DNA from: Dyella sp. ASV24
GTDB lineage: Bacteria; Pseudomonadota; Gammaproteobacteria; Xanthomonadales; Rhodanobacteraceae
Direction of reading: 5' to 3'
Assembly (NCBI RefSeq): GCF_016428905.1
Contig: NZ_JAELTQ010000004.1
Span: forward strand, 1-64,000
Length of the DNA: 64,000 nucleotides
Positions 18,193-26,486 of the stretch are shown here, piece after piece. How positions within the stretch are numbered: the stretch's first letter is position 1; each line of letters begins with the position of its first letter. The position numbers were made by a program, and so were the translations under genes. Below the pieces are notes generated by a model. It had not been told where the DNA came from. It saw only the letters and a list, made by a program, of their open reading frames with translations, and did no database searches.

Positions 18193-19299
18193 TCACACAC
18201 CCGTGCCGTAGACGCGCCCCTTCCACTGGGAGCGCACGCCACGCCAGTAGCGGATGGCCGAACTCCAGGTCATGCCCAGATACAGGCCCGCCCCCAACGG
18301 CAGCAGCAGCGCCCACCACAGAGGCATCCGGTAGTAACGGAGCATGGGCAGATAGCCCAGCATCATGGCCAGCCAGGCCACCCAGGCCAGCGGCCAAACA
18401 TGCGCCACCCCAAGCAAGGCCAGCGGCACGCCATAAGCCAACAGGAACAAGAACGTCACCACCAGCAGCAAGACCGTCGAATAGCCCAATTGGGTAAACG
18501 CCGAGCGCGCCACCATGCGATGGATGGAGTCGAAACTGCCGTACGGCCGCAGGCTTATCACATCACGGCTCAACCCGATCCAGGTACGGCCACCAGCCCG
18601 CTTTACCTGTCGTGCGAGCGTGCAATCGTCAATCAGTGCATCACGCAAGCTGGCAAAGGCGCCAATGCGCTCCAGCATGTCCGTGTCCACCAGAATGCAG
18701 CCACCCGCCCCCGCTGCCACCAGCGTGGAGCGCGAATTGGAGATGGCGAACGGATAAAGCAACTTGAAGTAATAGACGAACGCAGGCAACAACAGGCGAT
18801 CCCAGAAACTGGTGCGGCGCAGATCCGCCATGATCGACACGAACTGCCGCTGCTCACGCTGCTTGTGCGACAACAGGGTCGCCAGCATGCCGGGCCGCAA
18901 TTCGATATCCGCATCCAACAGCAAAGTCAGCGGCGTGCGCACGTGTTGCCTGCCCTGTTCCAGCGCCCACAGCTTGCCCGCCCAGCCATTCGGCAAAGGT
19001 GCACCGGAAACCACGCGAACATTCGGGAGGGCACTCGCCACCGCCGCCGTGGCATCGGTCGACTGGTCGTCGATCACGATGACTTGCAAGCCATCGCCTT
19101 GCGCCTGCAGGCCACGCAGCGTCGTACCGATCACGTCGGCCTCGTTGCGTGCGGGAATCAACACCGTGATGCCGTCGAGCCTTATGCCCGACGGTGAGCC
19201 GGCCTCAAGATGCTCGCGCGTGCTCCACGGTCGCCAAGGCACGATCAATAGTCCCAGCCACATCAGGACTGGGACGATGGCGCAGACAAGCGTCCACAT
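18193..19299 (-). CDS. hpnB: Hopanoid-associated glycosyltransferase HpnB
   Basis: The 368-residue protein has an N-terminal membrane anchor and a GT2 domain with ITVLIPARNEADVIGTTL, VIVIDDQSTDAT and LLLDADIEL (the DxD-type metal site). WIGLSRDVISLRPYGSFDSIHRM comes next, then several C-terminal membrane helices. This layout matches the hopene-associated HpnB family. Its product in hopanoid metabolism has not been clearly shown. The gene begins 3 bp after the hpnH stop, so it is co-transcribed with hpnH and probably idi. Confidence 0.85.
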   Translation of the reverse strand: MWTLVCAIVPVLMWLGLLIVPWRPWSTREHLEAGSPSGIRLDGITVLIPARNEADVIGTTLRGLQAQGDGLQVIVIDDQSTDATAAVASALPNVRVVSGAPLPNGWAGKLWALEQGRQHVRTPLTLLLDADIELRPGMLATLLSHKQREQRQFVSIMADLRRTSFWDRLLLPAFVYYFKLLYPFAISNSRSTLVAAGAGGCILVDTDMLERIGAFASLRDALIDDCTLARQVKRAGGRTWIGLSRDVISLRPYGSFDSIHRMVARSAFTQLGYSTVLLLVVTFLFLLAYGVPLALLGVAHVWPLAWVAWLAMMLGYLPMLRYYRMPLWWALLLPLGAGLYLGMTWSSAIRYWRGVRSQWKGRVYGTGV

Positions 19300-19302
19300 C
19301 GA

Positions 19303-20445
19303 TCAGTGGCCGGCGTCCGCTCCCTGCGAAGGGTTACGACGCTGGATGGCGCTGATGGGGATATGGATGGCCGTCGCGTCGTTGCGATCGCCATACAACA
19401 CCGGCAGATCCGGCGCCATTGCGCCGTCCGTGCGCGGACCAAACGTCGCCACGCGCGCTGCCTTCAACGGGTGCGCAAAGGTGTCATCCACGGCCGTTCC
19501 TTCGAAACCGCAGTGCGCCATGCAGTTGTCGCACTTGGGGTTGATGCCGACGCCGTACTTGTCCCACGCAGTGTCTTCCATCAACTCTTTGTACGAGTTG
19601 GCATAGCCCTCATCGACCAGCAGATAGCACGGCCGCTGCCAGCCGAAGATGTTGTACGTGGGGTTGGACCACGGCGTGCACTGATAGCTCTGGTTGCCCG
19701 CGATAAAGTCCAGGAACATCGACGACTGATTGAACACCCACTTGCTCTTGCGTTCTTTGCCAACGCGGAACACGTCGCGGAAAAGATTCTTGCTTTCCGT
19801 GCGCCCGAGGAACACATCCTGACGCGGCGCATGCTGGTAGCTGTAACCCGGCGAGACCGTGATGCCCTCGATGCCCAGCGACATGGCGAAGTCGAAGAAC
19901 TCGGCAATCTCTTCCGGCTTCTCGTTATTGAACAGCGTGCAATTGATGGTGACGCGGAACCCGCGGGACAGCGCCAGCTTGATCGCCGCCACCGCCTTGT
20001 CGAACACGCCCTCCATGCACACGGATTGATCGTGCCGCTCCTTCAACCCATCTAGGTGAACGGACCAGGTGAAATACGGCGACGGCGTGTACTCGCCGAT
20101 GTGCTTGGTCAACAGGAGCGCATTGGTGCACAGGTAGATGAACTTCTCCCGTGCAATCAACCCCTGCACGATCTGCGGCATCTCCTTGTGGATCAGCGGC
20201 TCGCCACCGGGAATGGACACCACCGGTGCATCGCACTCATCCACAGCACGCAAGGCGTCTTCCACGCTCATGCGCTTCTGCAGGATCTCTTTCGGATGAT
20301 CGATCTTGCCGCAGCCTGCACAGGCCAGGTTGCACTGAAATAAAGGCTCCAACATCATCGCCAGCGGATAACGTTTCTGTCCGCTCAGCTTCTTGCTGAT
20401 GATGTAACGCGCGATCTTGGTTTGCTGAATAAGAGGAATGCCCAA
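19303..20445 (-). CDS. hpnH: Adenosyl-hopene synthase HpnH (radical SAM)
   Basis: HpnH joins the 5'-deoxyadenosyl group of SAM to diploptene, the first step of the C35 hopanoid side chain. The radical SAM cluster motif CNLACAGC (Cys38, Cys42, Cys45 from the chosen start) follows MLEPLFQ. VVSIPGGEPLIHKEM and the C-terminal Cys-containing GINPKCDNCMAHCGFEG are typical. No ATG fits the family N-terminus. A TTG at 20445, preceded by GAGGAGAT at good distance, gives (M)GIPLIQQTKIARYII, matching HpnH starts. The product is 380 residues. Confidence 0.92.
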   Translation of the reverse strand: MGIPLIQQTKIARYIISKKLSGQKRYPLAMMLEPLFQCNLACAGCGKIDHPKEILQKRMSVEDALRAVDECDAPVVSIPGGEPLIHKEMPQIVQGLIAREKFIYLCTNALLLTKHIGEYTPSPYFTWSVHLDGLKERHDQSVCMEGVFDKAVAAIKLALSRGFRVTINCTLFNNEKPEEIAEFFDFAMSLGIEGITVSPGYSYQHAPRQDVFLGRTESKNLFRDVFRVGKERKSKWVFNQSSMFLDFIAGNQSYQCTPWSNPTYNIFGWQRPCYLLVDEGYANSYKELMEDTAWDKYGVGINPKCDNCMAHCGFEGTAVDDTFAHPLKAARVATFGPRTDGAMAPDLPVLYGDRNDATAIHIPISAIQRRNPSQGADAGH

Positions 20446-20547
20446 CGGAATCTCCTCATCGATGATCGATGGATTGTTACGAGCCGCGCCACTGGCGCGA
20501 GCCACAAAATTCCAGACGTTTACATCGTTGAACCAAAGTATAGGCGC

Positions 20548-21156
20548 TCAGGACGCCAGCGTCGCTGGCGGCGCGAACACATGCGCATGCTCTCGCCGCA
20601 ATCGATCCCATTCGATCTTGAACCACGGCGTGAAACGTTCCGGATGGGCAGCGATCTCGCGATCGAGTGCATCCGGCGCCACATAACGCCATGCCGCGAT
20701 CTCATGAATATTGGCGACAGGCGGTACATCGGTTCGACCGGCATAGACCCAGCAGAGTTCATGTTCCGCGCCTTCCGCATCGAACTGCGCCTGATACTGG
20801 AACTTGAACTGAAACTGGAACTCGCACTGCATGCCCAGCTCCTCGCCAAGCCGGCGATGGATGGCTGTCTCCATGCTCTCGCCGCGGCGCGGATGGCTGC
20901 AGCAGGTGTTGGACCAGTACCCCGGCCACAATCGCTTGCCTTCGGCGCGCTGCTGAAGCAATAGCTCGCCATCCGTGTTGAACACGAACAACGAGAATGC
21001 ACGATGCAGGATGCCCTGCCCGTGGTGTGCGGATGCTTTGTCGAGAAAGCCGGTTTCGCGGTCGTGTTCATCGACCAGCACCAGCGGCTCATCCTGGAAG
21101 GAAACCACGTCCCTTGACCAGACTCTTTCGTTGTAGTCCAACTCGCGGCTAGCCAA
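20548..21156 (-). CDS. idi: Isopentenyl-diphosphate delta-isomerase, type I
   Basis: The 202-residue Nudix-type isomerase interconverts IPP and DMAPP. GILHRAFSLFVFN, the SNTCCSHPRRGES active site (catalytic Cys86) and EHELCWVY (Glu133) correspond to Cys67 and Glu116 of the E. coli enzyme. A stretch of alternating Phe/Gln (residues 112-121) is encoded by near-repeats of a GAACTG-like hexamer on the plus strand. It stands upstream of hpnH and hpnB in the same direction (102 bp gap) and balances the IPP/DMAPP pool for FPP synthesis. MEP-pathway cells do not strictly need Idi. Confidence 0.93.
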   Translation of the reverse strand: MASRELDYNERVWSRDVVSFQDEPLVLVDEHDRETGFLDKASAHHGQGILHRAFSLFVFNTDGELLLQQRAEGKRLWPGYWSNTCCSHPRRGESMETAIHRRLGEELGMQCEFQFQFKFQYQAQFDAEGAEHELCWVYAGRTDVPPVANIHEIAAWRYVAPDALDREIAAHPERFTPWFKIEWDRLRREHAHVFAPPATLAS

Positions 21157-21324
21157 GGCTCAAACCTCTCTCTTCCGGTGGACAGCGATACACGCCCGGT
21201 CATCACATCTTCGTCACAAATGGCGTAACGCGCTTCCGACCGTCAAACGAACGCCCACTCAGGCTAGCAAGGATGAGTGAAGTCGAGTAGTCCCTCGCAA
21301 ACATTTACGCCGCATCGACTCCCG

Positions 21325-21879
21325 TCAATTCGTCGAATGAACGCTGCTTGCCGGTACAGGAAAGGGCTCGTGCGTGCGCGTCCATGTGGTGCTCCCACCT
21401 AGCAGCGGTATGCCGATGTAACCGCGGAGCACGAGGCGATCAGGCGACGGCACATGGACTTCGCAGTGATATTCCTTGCCGTTGTCCGAGTTGTAGACAT
21501 GCCCATCCACCCAGGCATGCGCATCGGCGTCATAGCGCAAGCCCCACAACAGGCGCAGGCCCGTCAATGGACGGGAGCGCAACGCGGGATCGGGGTTGTG
21601 CCGATCAGTGACCGTCTTGCCGTTGAGCTCCGGCCCATCCTCGGGACCGTAGGTGTCATGCAACTGCCAAACAATGGTGCCGACAAAAGTGTCTCCCTGC
21701 GGCTCGATGCGGATGATGGCGTCGCGGCTGTCCACCAGCCAGTCGCCGGTGATGGCCGCAGCAGCCGAGCCAACGTCAGAGGGTGCCTGGGCAAACGCCG
21801 CGCCACATGACAGACCCCAACCAAGGAGAAACCGAACAGCCCACCGCCATCGGGAAAGATAGGTTTTCACAAAGCGCAT
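21325..21879 (-). CDS. Secreted DUF2147 protein
   Basis: The 184-residue product has a signal peptide (KTYLSRWRWAVRFLLGWGLSCGAAFAQ, in part) and the DUF2147 pattern: ITGDWLVDSRDAIIRIEP, GTIVWQLHDTYGPED, then LLWGLRYDADAHAWVDGHVYNSDNGKEY and LVLRGYIGIPLLGGSTTWTR. The family is periplasmic with unknown function. Its start lies only 18 bp from that of hpnI on the other strand, so the two genes must use promoters that overlap or extend into coding sequence. Confidence 0.8.
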   Translation of the reverse strand: MRFVKTYLSRWRWAVRFLLGWGLSCGAAFAQAPSDVGSAAAAITGDWLVDSRDAIIRIEPQGDTFVGTIVWQLHDTYGPEDGPELNGKTVTDRHNPDPALRSRPLTGLRLLWGLRYDADAHAWVDGHVYNSDNGKEYHCEVHVPSPDRLVLRGYIGIPLLGGSTTWTRTHEPFPVPASSVHSTN

Positions 21880-21897
21880 GCATTAACTTTGGAAGGA

Positions 21898-23091
21898 ATG
21901 GTGGATCGCGTCCGAGCCGACTTCATGCCGTTCTATGCCTCCGTTACAACACCGCTGTCATGGATGGGCATCGCACTCGCCCTGTCCGCCACGGCATACG
22001 CCTGCCTGAGCCTCTGGGCGTGGTTTCGGTGCGAACGCCTGAACAAGCATCGGCAAGCGAATGTGAACGATCAGGCAAGCCGGCCAGTCAGCATACTCAA
22101 GCCACTGCATGGCGCCGAACCAAGGCTTTACGAGAACCTGCGCAGCTTCTGCATGCAACATTACGCGCCATATGAACTTCTCGTTGGCGTGCGAGATCCG
22201 GAGGATCCGGCTATCGCCGTGGTGCAACGACTGCAACGTGAATTCCCCCAGCTACCCATGGCGCTGGTGATCGATCCGGTAGTGCATGGGGCCAACCTCA
22301 AGGTCAGCAACCTGATGAATGTGCTCGCGCAAGCACGGCACGATTGGCTGGTGCTGGCGGACAGCGACATCAGCGTGACCCCGGATTATCTTTCGCGGGT
22401 TACTGCACCACTGAACGATCCGCGTGTAGGCATCGTGACGTGCCTCTACCACGGCGTATCGCATGCAGCCCTGAGCTCCCGACTGGGGCAATTGTTCATC
22501 GATGACTGGTTTGCTCCCTCCGTACGGCTGGCGCACGCCTTCGGCTCGACCCGTTTCGCTTTTGGCTCCACCATTGCCCTGCGCCGCGATGCGCTGGAGG
22601 CCATCGGCGGCCTCGACGCACTGAAGGACACCCTGGCGGACGACTTCTGGCTGGGTGAGCGCACACGCCAACTGGGCATGCATACAGTGCTGAGCGACCT
22701 GGTCGTAGGCACCGACGTCAGCGAAACGCGGATCGCCAGCCTTTGGCATCATGAATTGCGTTGGCTTCGCACCATACGCGCGATCTCCCCACTGGGATTC
22801 ATCTTCAGTTTCATTTGTTTTACCTGGCCCTTGCTGCTGCTCGCCCTGCTGCTGTCACCCTCTGTGCCCTGCCTCGTCATTGCATTCTTTGGTGGAATGG
22901 CGCGCACGGCACGCTATCTCGCATCATGGCGGAGCACCGCAAGACCTTCCCGCGGGCATGACCTTTGGCTCACCCCTTTCCGCGACGCGCTAATGCTGGT
23001 GGAATGGGCAGGTGCGCTGATCCACTGGCGGGTGGATTGGCGAGGACAGGTATTGCATGCACGCGACCACGCACCATCGCGGTATCCTTAG
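21898..23091 (+). CDS. hpnI: Hopanoid glycosyltransferase HpnI (GT21, ceramide glucosyltransferase-like)
   Basis: HpnI attaches N-acetylglucosamine to bacteriohopanetetrol. The protein (about 397 residues) has one N-terminal helix, the GT21 catalytic motifs RPVSILKPLHGAEPRL, LADSDISVTPDYL (metal-binding), DDFWLGERTRQLG and a (Q/R)xxRW-like LRWLRT, then C-terminal helices. The start is uncertain: ATG at 21898, GTG at 21901 or TTG at 21889 all follow or surround GGAAGG. It is the first of hpnI-hpnJ-hpnK-hpnL on the plus strand. Confidence 0.9.
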   Translation: MVDRVRADFMPFYASVTTPLSWMGIALALSATAYACLSLWAWFRCERLNKHRQANVNDQASRPVSILKPLHGAEPRLYENLRSFCMQHYAPYELLVGVRDPEDPAIAVVQRLQREFPQLPMALVIDPVVHGANLKVSNLMNVLAQARHDWLVLADSDISVTPDYLSRVTAPLNDPRVGIVTCLYHGVSHAALSSRLGQLFIDDWFAPSVRLAHAFGSTRFAFGSTIALRRDALEAIGGLDALKDTLADDFWLGERTRQLGMHTVLSDLVVGTDVSETRIASLWHHELRWLRTIRAISPLGFIFSFICFTWPLLLLALLLSPSVPCLVIAFFGGMARTARYLASWRSTARPSRGHDLWLTPFRDALMLVEWAGALIHWRVDWRGQVLHARDHAPSRYP

Positions 23092-23173
23092 CAATGAAGT
23101 ACGCAAGGCCGAAAGTGCGATGAACCACTCGTTGCAAACGCAGAACAAACTGCTGCAGGAGCTTGGCAATCCC

Positions 23174-24601
23174 ATGAAGACGCTTTTTCTACAAGCCCCC
23201 TCGTTTGATGGTTTCGACGGCGGAGCCGGCTCCCGTTACCAAGCCAAACGCGAGATCAAGAGTTTCTGGTATCCCACCTGGCTGGCACAGCCAGCCGCGC
23301 TCGTCCCCGGATCGCGCGTGCTCGACGCCCCGGTGGAAGAGTTGTCGGTGGAGGAAACCCTCAACATCGCCAGTGTCTACGACCTGGTGATCATCCATAC
23401 CAGCACACCGTCCTTCCCCACCGACGCGAAATTCGCGGAGCTGCTCAAAGAGCGTCACCCAAACGTCCTTATCGGCATGGTGGGTGCCAAGGTCGCGGTG
23501 GAACCGGATGCCTCACTGCTTGCGTCGCCGGCGATCGATTTCGTGGCACGCGAGGAGTTCGACTACACCTGTAAGGAAGTGGCCGAAGGCCGCGCCTTCA
23601 AGGACATTGCCGGCATCAGCTACAAGCTGGCCGATGGCAGCGTGCAGCACAATCCGTCGCGCGCCACCATCGAAAACATGGACGACCTGCCCTTCGTGGC
23701 GCCGATCTATCAGCGCGACCTGAAGATCGAGCGCTACTTCATCGGCTACCTGATGCACCCGTACGTGTCGATCTACACCGGACGCGGCTGCCGATCCAAG
23801 TGCACGTTCTGTCTGTGGCCGCAAACGGTGGGCGGCCATCGCTACCGCGTACGCTCGGCCGCCAACGTGCTGGCCGAAGCGAAGTGGATCAAGGAGAACA
23901 TGCCGGAAGTCCGCGAGCTCATGTTCGACGACGACACCTTCACCGACAGCTCCAACATGGATCGCGTGCACGACATTGCGCGCGGCCTGCACGCCATGGG
24001 CTGGACGTGGAGCTGCAACGCCAAGGCCAACGTGCCGTACGAGTCGCTGAAGATCATGAAGGAGAACGGCCTGCGCCTGCTCCTGGTGGGCTACGAGTCG
24101 GGTGACGACCAGATCCTGCACAACATCAAGAAGGGCCTGCGCACCGATATCGCGCGCACCTTCACCGAGAACTGCCGCAAGCTCGGCATCGTCGTGCATG
24201 GCACCTTTATTCTTGGTCTTCCGGGTGAAACCAAGGAAACCATCGCGCGCACCATCCAGTACGCCAAGGAGATCAACCCGCACACCATCCAGGTGTCGCT
24301 GGCCGCGCCCTATCCGGGCACCTCGCTATACAAGCAGGCCATCGAGAACGGCTGGCTGGAGCCCAACACCTCCGCTCACCTGGTCAACGAGAAGGGCGTG
24401 CAGCTGGCGATGATCAGCTACCCGCACCTCTCCAAGGAAGATATCTTCCACGGCGTGGAAACCTTCTACCGAAGCTTCTATTTCCGCCCCTCCAAGATCT
24501 GGGAGATCGTGAAGGAGATGGCAGGCAGCTGGGAGATGACCAAGCGACGATTGCGCGAAGGCGTGGAGTTCTTCCGATTCCTGCGCGCACACGAGGCATG
24601 A
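23174..24601 (+). CDS. hpnJ: Hopanoid cyclitol-ether enzyme HpnJ (B12-binding radical SAM)
   Basis: HpnJ converts glucosaminyl-bacteriohopanetetrol to the cyclitol ether. The protein starts MKTLFLQAPSFDGFDGGAGS, the usual HpnJ N-terminus, which selects the ATG at 23174 over earlier in-frame starts. An N-terminal B12-binding-like domain is followed by the radical SAM motif GCRSKCTFC (Cys206, Cys210, Cys213). The C-terminal half contains ILGLPGETKETIARTI and QVSLAAPYPGTSLY. Length is 475 residues. It sits between hpnI and hpnK, consistent with the ordered HpnI-HpnK-HpnJ reactions. Confidence 0.93.
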   Translation: MKTLFLQAPSFDGFDGGAGSRYQAKREIKSFWYPTWLAQPAALVPGSRVLDAPVEELSVEETLNIASVYDLVIIHTSTPSFPTDAKFAELLKERHPNVLIGMVGAKVAVEPDASLLASPAIDFVAREEFDYTCKEVAEGRAFKDIAGISYKLADGSVQHNPSRATIENMDDLPFVAPIYQRDLKIERYFIGYLMHPYVSIYTGRGCRSKCTFCLWPQTVGGHRYRVRSAANVLAEAKWIKENMPEVRELMFDDDTFTDSSNMDRVHDIARGLHAMGWTWSCNAKANVPYESLKIMKENGLRLLLVGYESGDDQILHNIKKGLRTDIARTFTENCRKLGIVVHGTFILGLPGETKETIARTIQYAKEINPHTIQVSLAAPYPGTSLYKQAIENGWLEPNTSAHLVNEKGVQLAMISYPHLSKEDIFHGVETFYRSFYFRPSKIWEIVKEMAGSWEMTKRRLREGVEFFRFLRAHEA

Positions 24602-24623
24602 CCGCAAGGCCTGCGCTGGACCG

Positions 24624-25454
24624 ATGACTGCTCCACCCGCACCCGCGCGCCCACGCTTGATCGTGACGGCCGACGATTTCGGCCTGCACACAGCCGTCAA
24701 CCAGGCCGTTGAACGCGGCTATCGCGAAGGCGTGCTGCGCGCAGCCAGCCTGATGGTGACGGCACCCGCCGTTGCCGATGCCGTGGCGCGCGCCAAACAG
24801 ATGCCAGGCCTCGCTGTAGGCCTGCATCTAGTGCTTGCAGATGGGCAGTCGGCGTTACCGCCATCACGCATACCCGACCTGGTCGATGCACGAGGAAACT
24901 TCGGCGATAACATGGTGCGTGACGGATTCCGCTTCTTCTTCCTGCCGCACGTGCGCGCGCAGCTGGCGGCGGAAATCCGTGCCCAGTTCGAGGCGTTCGC
25001 CGCCACGGGCTTGCCGCTCGACCACGTCAACGCCCACAAACACTTTCATCTTCACCCCACCGTGCTGACCCTGATGCTTTCCATCGGCCGCAGCTTCGGG
25101 CTACGCGCTGTGCGCTGGCCGGCCGAACCGAATTCCAGCCCCTGGCTCACCCCTTGGCTGGCACTGATGCGCCACCGGCTGCGCCGTGCCGGCGTGCGCT
25201 CCAACGATCATGTATTTGGTATCCAGCACACCGGAGCCATGGACGAAAAGGTGCTACTGGACGTGGTGCAACGACTACCCAACGGATTGAACGAGATCTA
25301 CCTGCATCCGGCCACCCATGGAGAGCTCACGCCTGCCATGGCGAACTACCGGCATGCCGACGAACTGGCCGCCCTGCTTTCGCCCCGCGTGCAACAAGCC
25401 GTGGCGGAACACTGCCAACTTTGCGCAGGCTTCAGCGATCCGGCGGCCGCATGA
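24624..25454 (+). CDS. hpnK: Hopanoid deacetylase HpnK (YdjC/ChbG-like)
   Basis: HpnK removes the acetyl group from N-acetylglucosaminyl-bacteriohopanetetrol. The 276-residue YdjC-fold protein shows LIVTADDFGLHTAVNQAV with the metal-binding Asp17-Asp18, VGLHLVLADG, DHVNAHKHFHLHP with metal-binding histidines, and NEIYLHPATHGE. It begins 22 bp after hpnJ and its stop overlaps the start of hpnL by four bases, so the set is an operon. Confidence 0.92.
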   Translation: MTAPPAPARPRLIVTADDFGLHTAVNQAVERGYREGVLRAASLMVTAPAVADAVARAKQMPGLAVGLHLVLADGQSALPPSRIPDLVDARGNFGDNMVRDGFRFFFLPHVRAQLAAEIRAQFEAFAATGLPLDHVNAHKHFHLHPTVLTLMLSIGRSFGLRAVRWPAEPNSSPWLTPWLALMRHRLRRAGVRSNDHVFGIQHTGAMDEKVLLDVVQRLPNGLNEIYLHPATHGELTPAMANYRHADELAALLSPRVQQAVAEHCQLCAGFSDPAAA

Positions 25455-26470
25455 AATATTTCGTCTACATCGCCGGGCTGCTCGGGCTGGCTGCTGCGAT
25501 CATCCTGATCACGCACCAGAACTGGTCCGCCATTGAAGGCGCCTTCGACCATGCGGGCTGGGCCTTGCTGTGGCTGCTGCCTTTCCACGCCCTGCCCTTG
25601 TTGCTGGACGTGTTCGGCTGGCGCGCACTGCTCGCACCAAGCGACCCACAACGGCGCGCCGGCACACCCTTCCTGTTCTGGGTCGCCACGGTGCGCGAGG
25701 CGTGCAACCGCCTGCTTCCGGTTGCCAATATCGGCGGCGAAATCGTCGGTATCCGCCTGGTCAAATGGCGAGGGCTAGACGGTGCGCCCGTAGCGGCCAG
25801 CGTCGTGATGGAAGTGCTGCTGACCCTGGTCAGCCAATACGTCTTCGTTGCTCTGGGTCTGTTGTTGCTGATCGGCATGGCGGGCCACATCGGCACACTC
25901 AATTCAGTGATCTGGGCGGTGGTTGCCACGCTTCCGCTACCTATCGGCTTGATCTGGATACTGCGGCATGGCCAGATGTTCTCGCGACTGGAAACGTTTG
26001 CGGAGAAGCTGCTCGGCGGCCCATCGCGTTTCACCGAACTGCTGGATGGCGCCCGTCTGGACGAAGAGGTCCGCAAGCTCTACAGCAAGCCCGCACGACT
26101 GGCCGTCGCCTGCGCATGGCAGGTAGGTGGTTTCGTGGTGGGCAGTTTCGAAAGCTGGCTGGCTTTGCAGTTGCTGGGCTTCCCCATTTCCGTGTGGGAC
26201 GCGATCGCCATCGAAGCAACCACCCAGGCTGTGCGCCATATCATCTTCTTCGTGCCCGCAGGCCTGGGCGTACAAGAAGGCGGACTGGTGTTGTTCGGCA
26301 ACATCATCGGCTTGCCTGCCGACGCGGCCATTGCCCTGTCACTGGTCAAGCGTGCCCGCGAAGTAGGTTTTGGCGTACCGGCGCTATTGTCCTGGCAGTG
26401 GGCGGAGGCGCACCGCATGCATCGCCGCTGGCTCTCGCGCCGCAAGCCGAAGCTTTCCGAGACACCGTGA
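25451..26470 (+). CDS. hpnL: Hopanoid-associated flippase-like membrane protein HpnL
   Basis: The 339-residue protein has about eight transmembrane helices and the lysylphosphatidylglycerol-synthase/UPF0104 flippase-like pattern (NRLLPVANIGGEIVGIRLVKW; later IIFFVPAGLGVQEGGLVLFG and ALSLVKRAREVGFGVPALL). HpnL is assumed to act on or move hopanoid intermediates at the inner membrane, without direct proof. The ATG overlaps the hpnK stop in an ATGA arrangement, which settles the start among many upstream in-frame codons. Confidence 0.9.
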   Translation: MKYFVYIAGLLGLAAAIILITHQNWSAIEGAFDHAGWALLWLLPFHALPLLLDVFGWRALLAPSDPQRRAGTPFLFWVATVREACNRLLPVANIGGEIVGIRLVKWRGLDGAPVAASVVMEVLLTLVSQYVFVALGLLLLIGMAGHIGTLNSVIWAVVATLPLPIGLIWILRHGQMFSRLETFAEKLLGGPSRFTELLDGARLDEEVRKLYSKPARLAVACAWQVGGFVVGSFESWLALQLLGFPISVWDAIAIEATTQAVRHIIFFVPAGLGVQEGGLVLFGNIIGLPADAAIALSLVKRAREVGFGVPALLSWQWAEAHRMHRRWLSRRKPKLSETP

Positions 26471-26486
26471 ATCGATTGAGGTGAGC

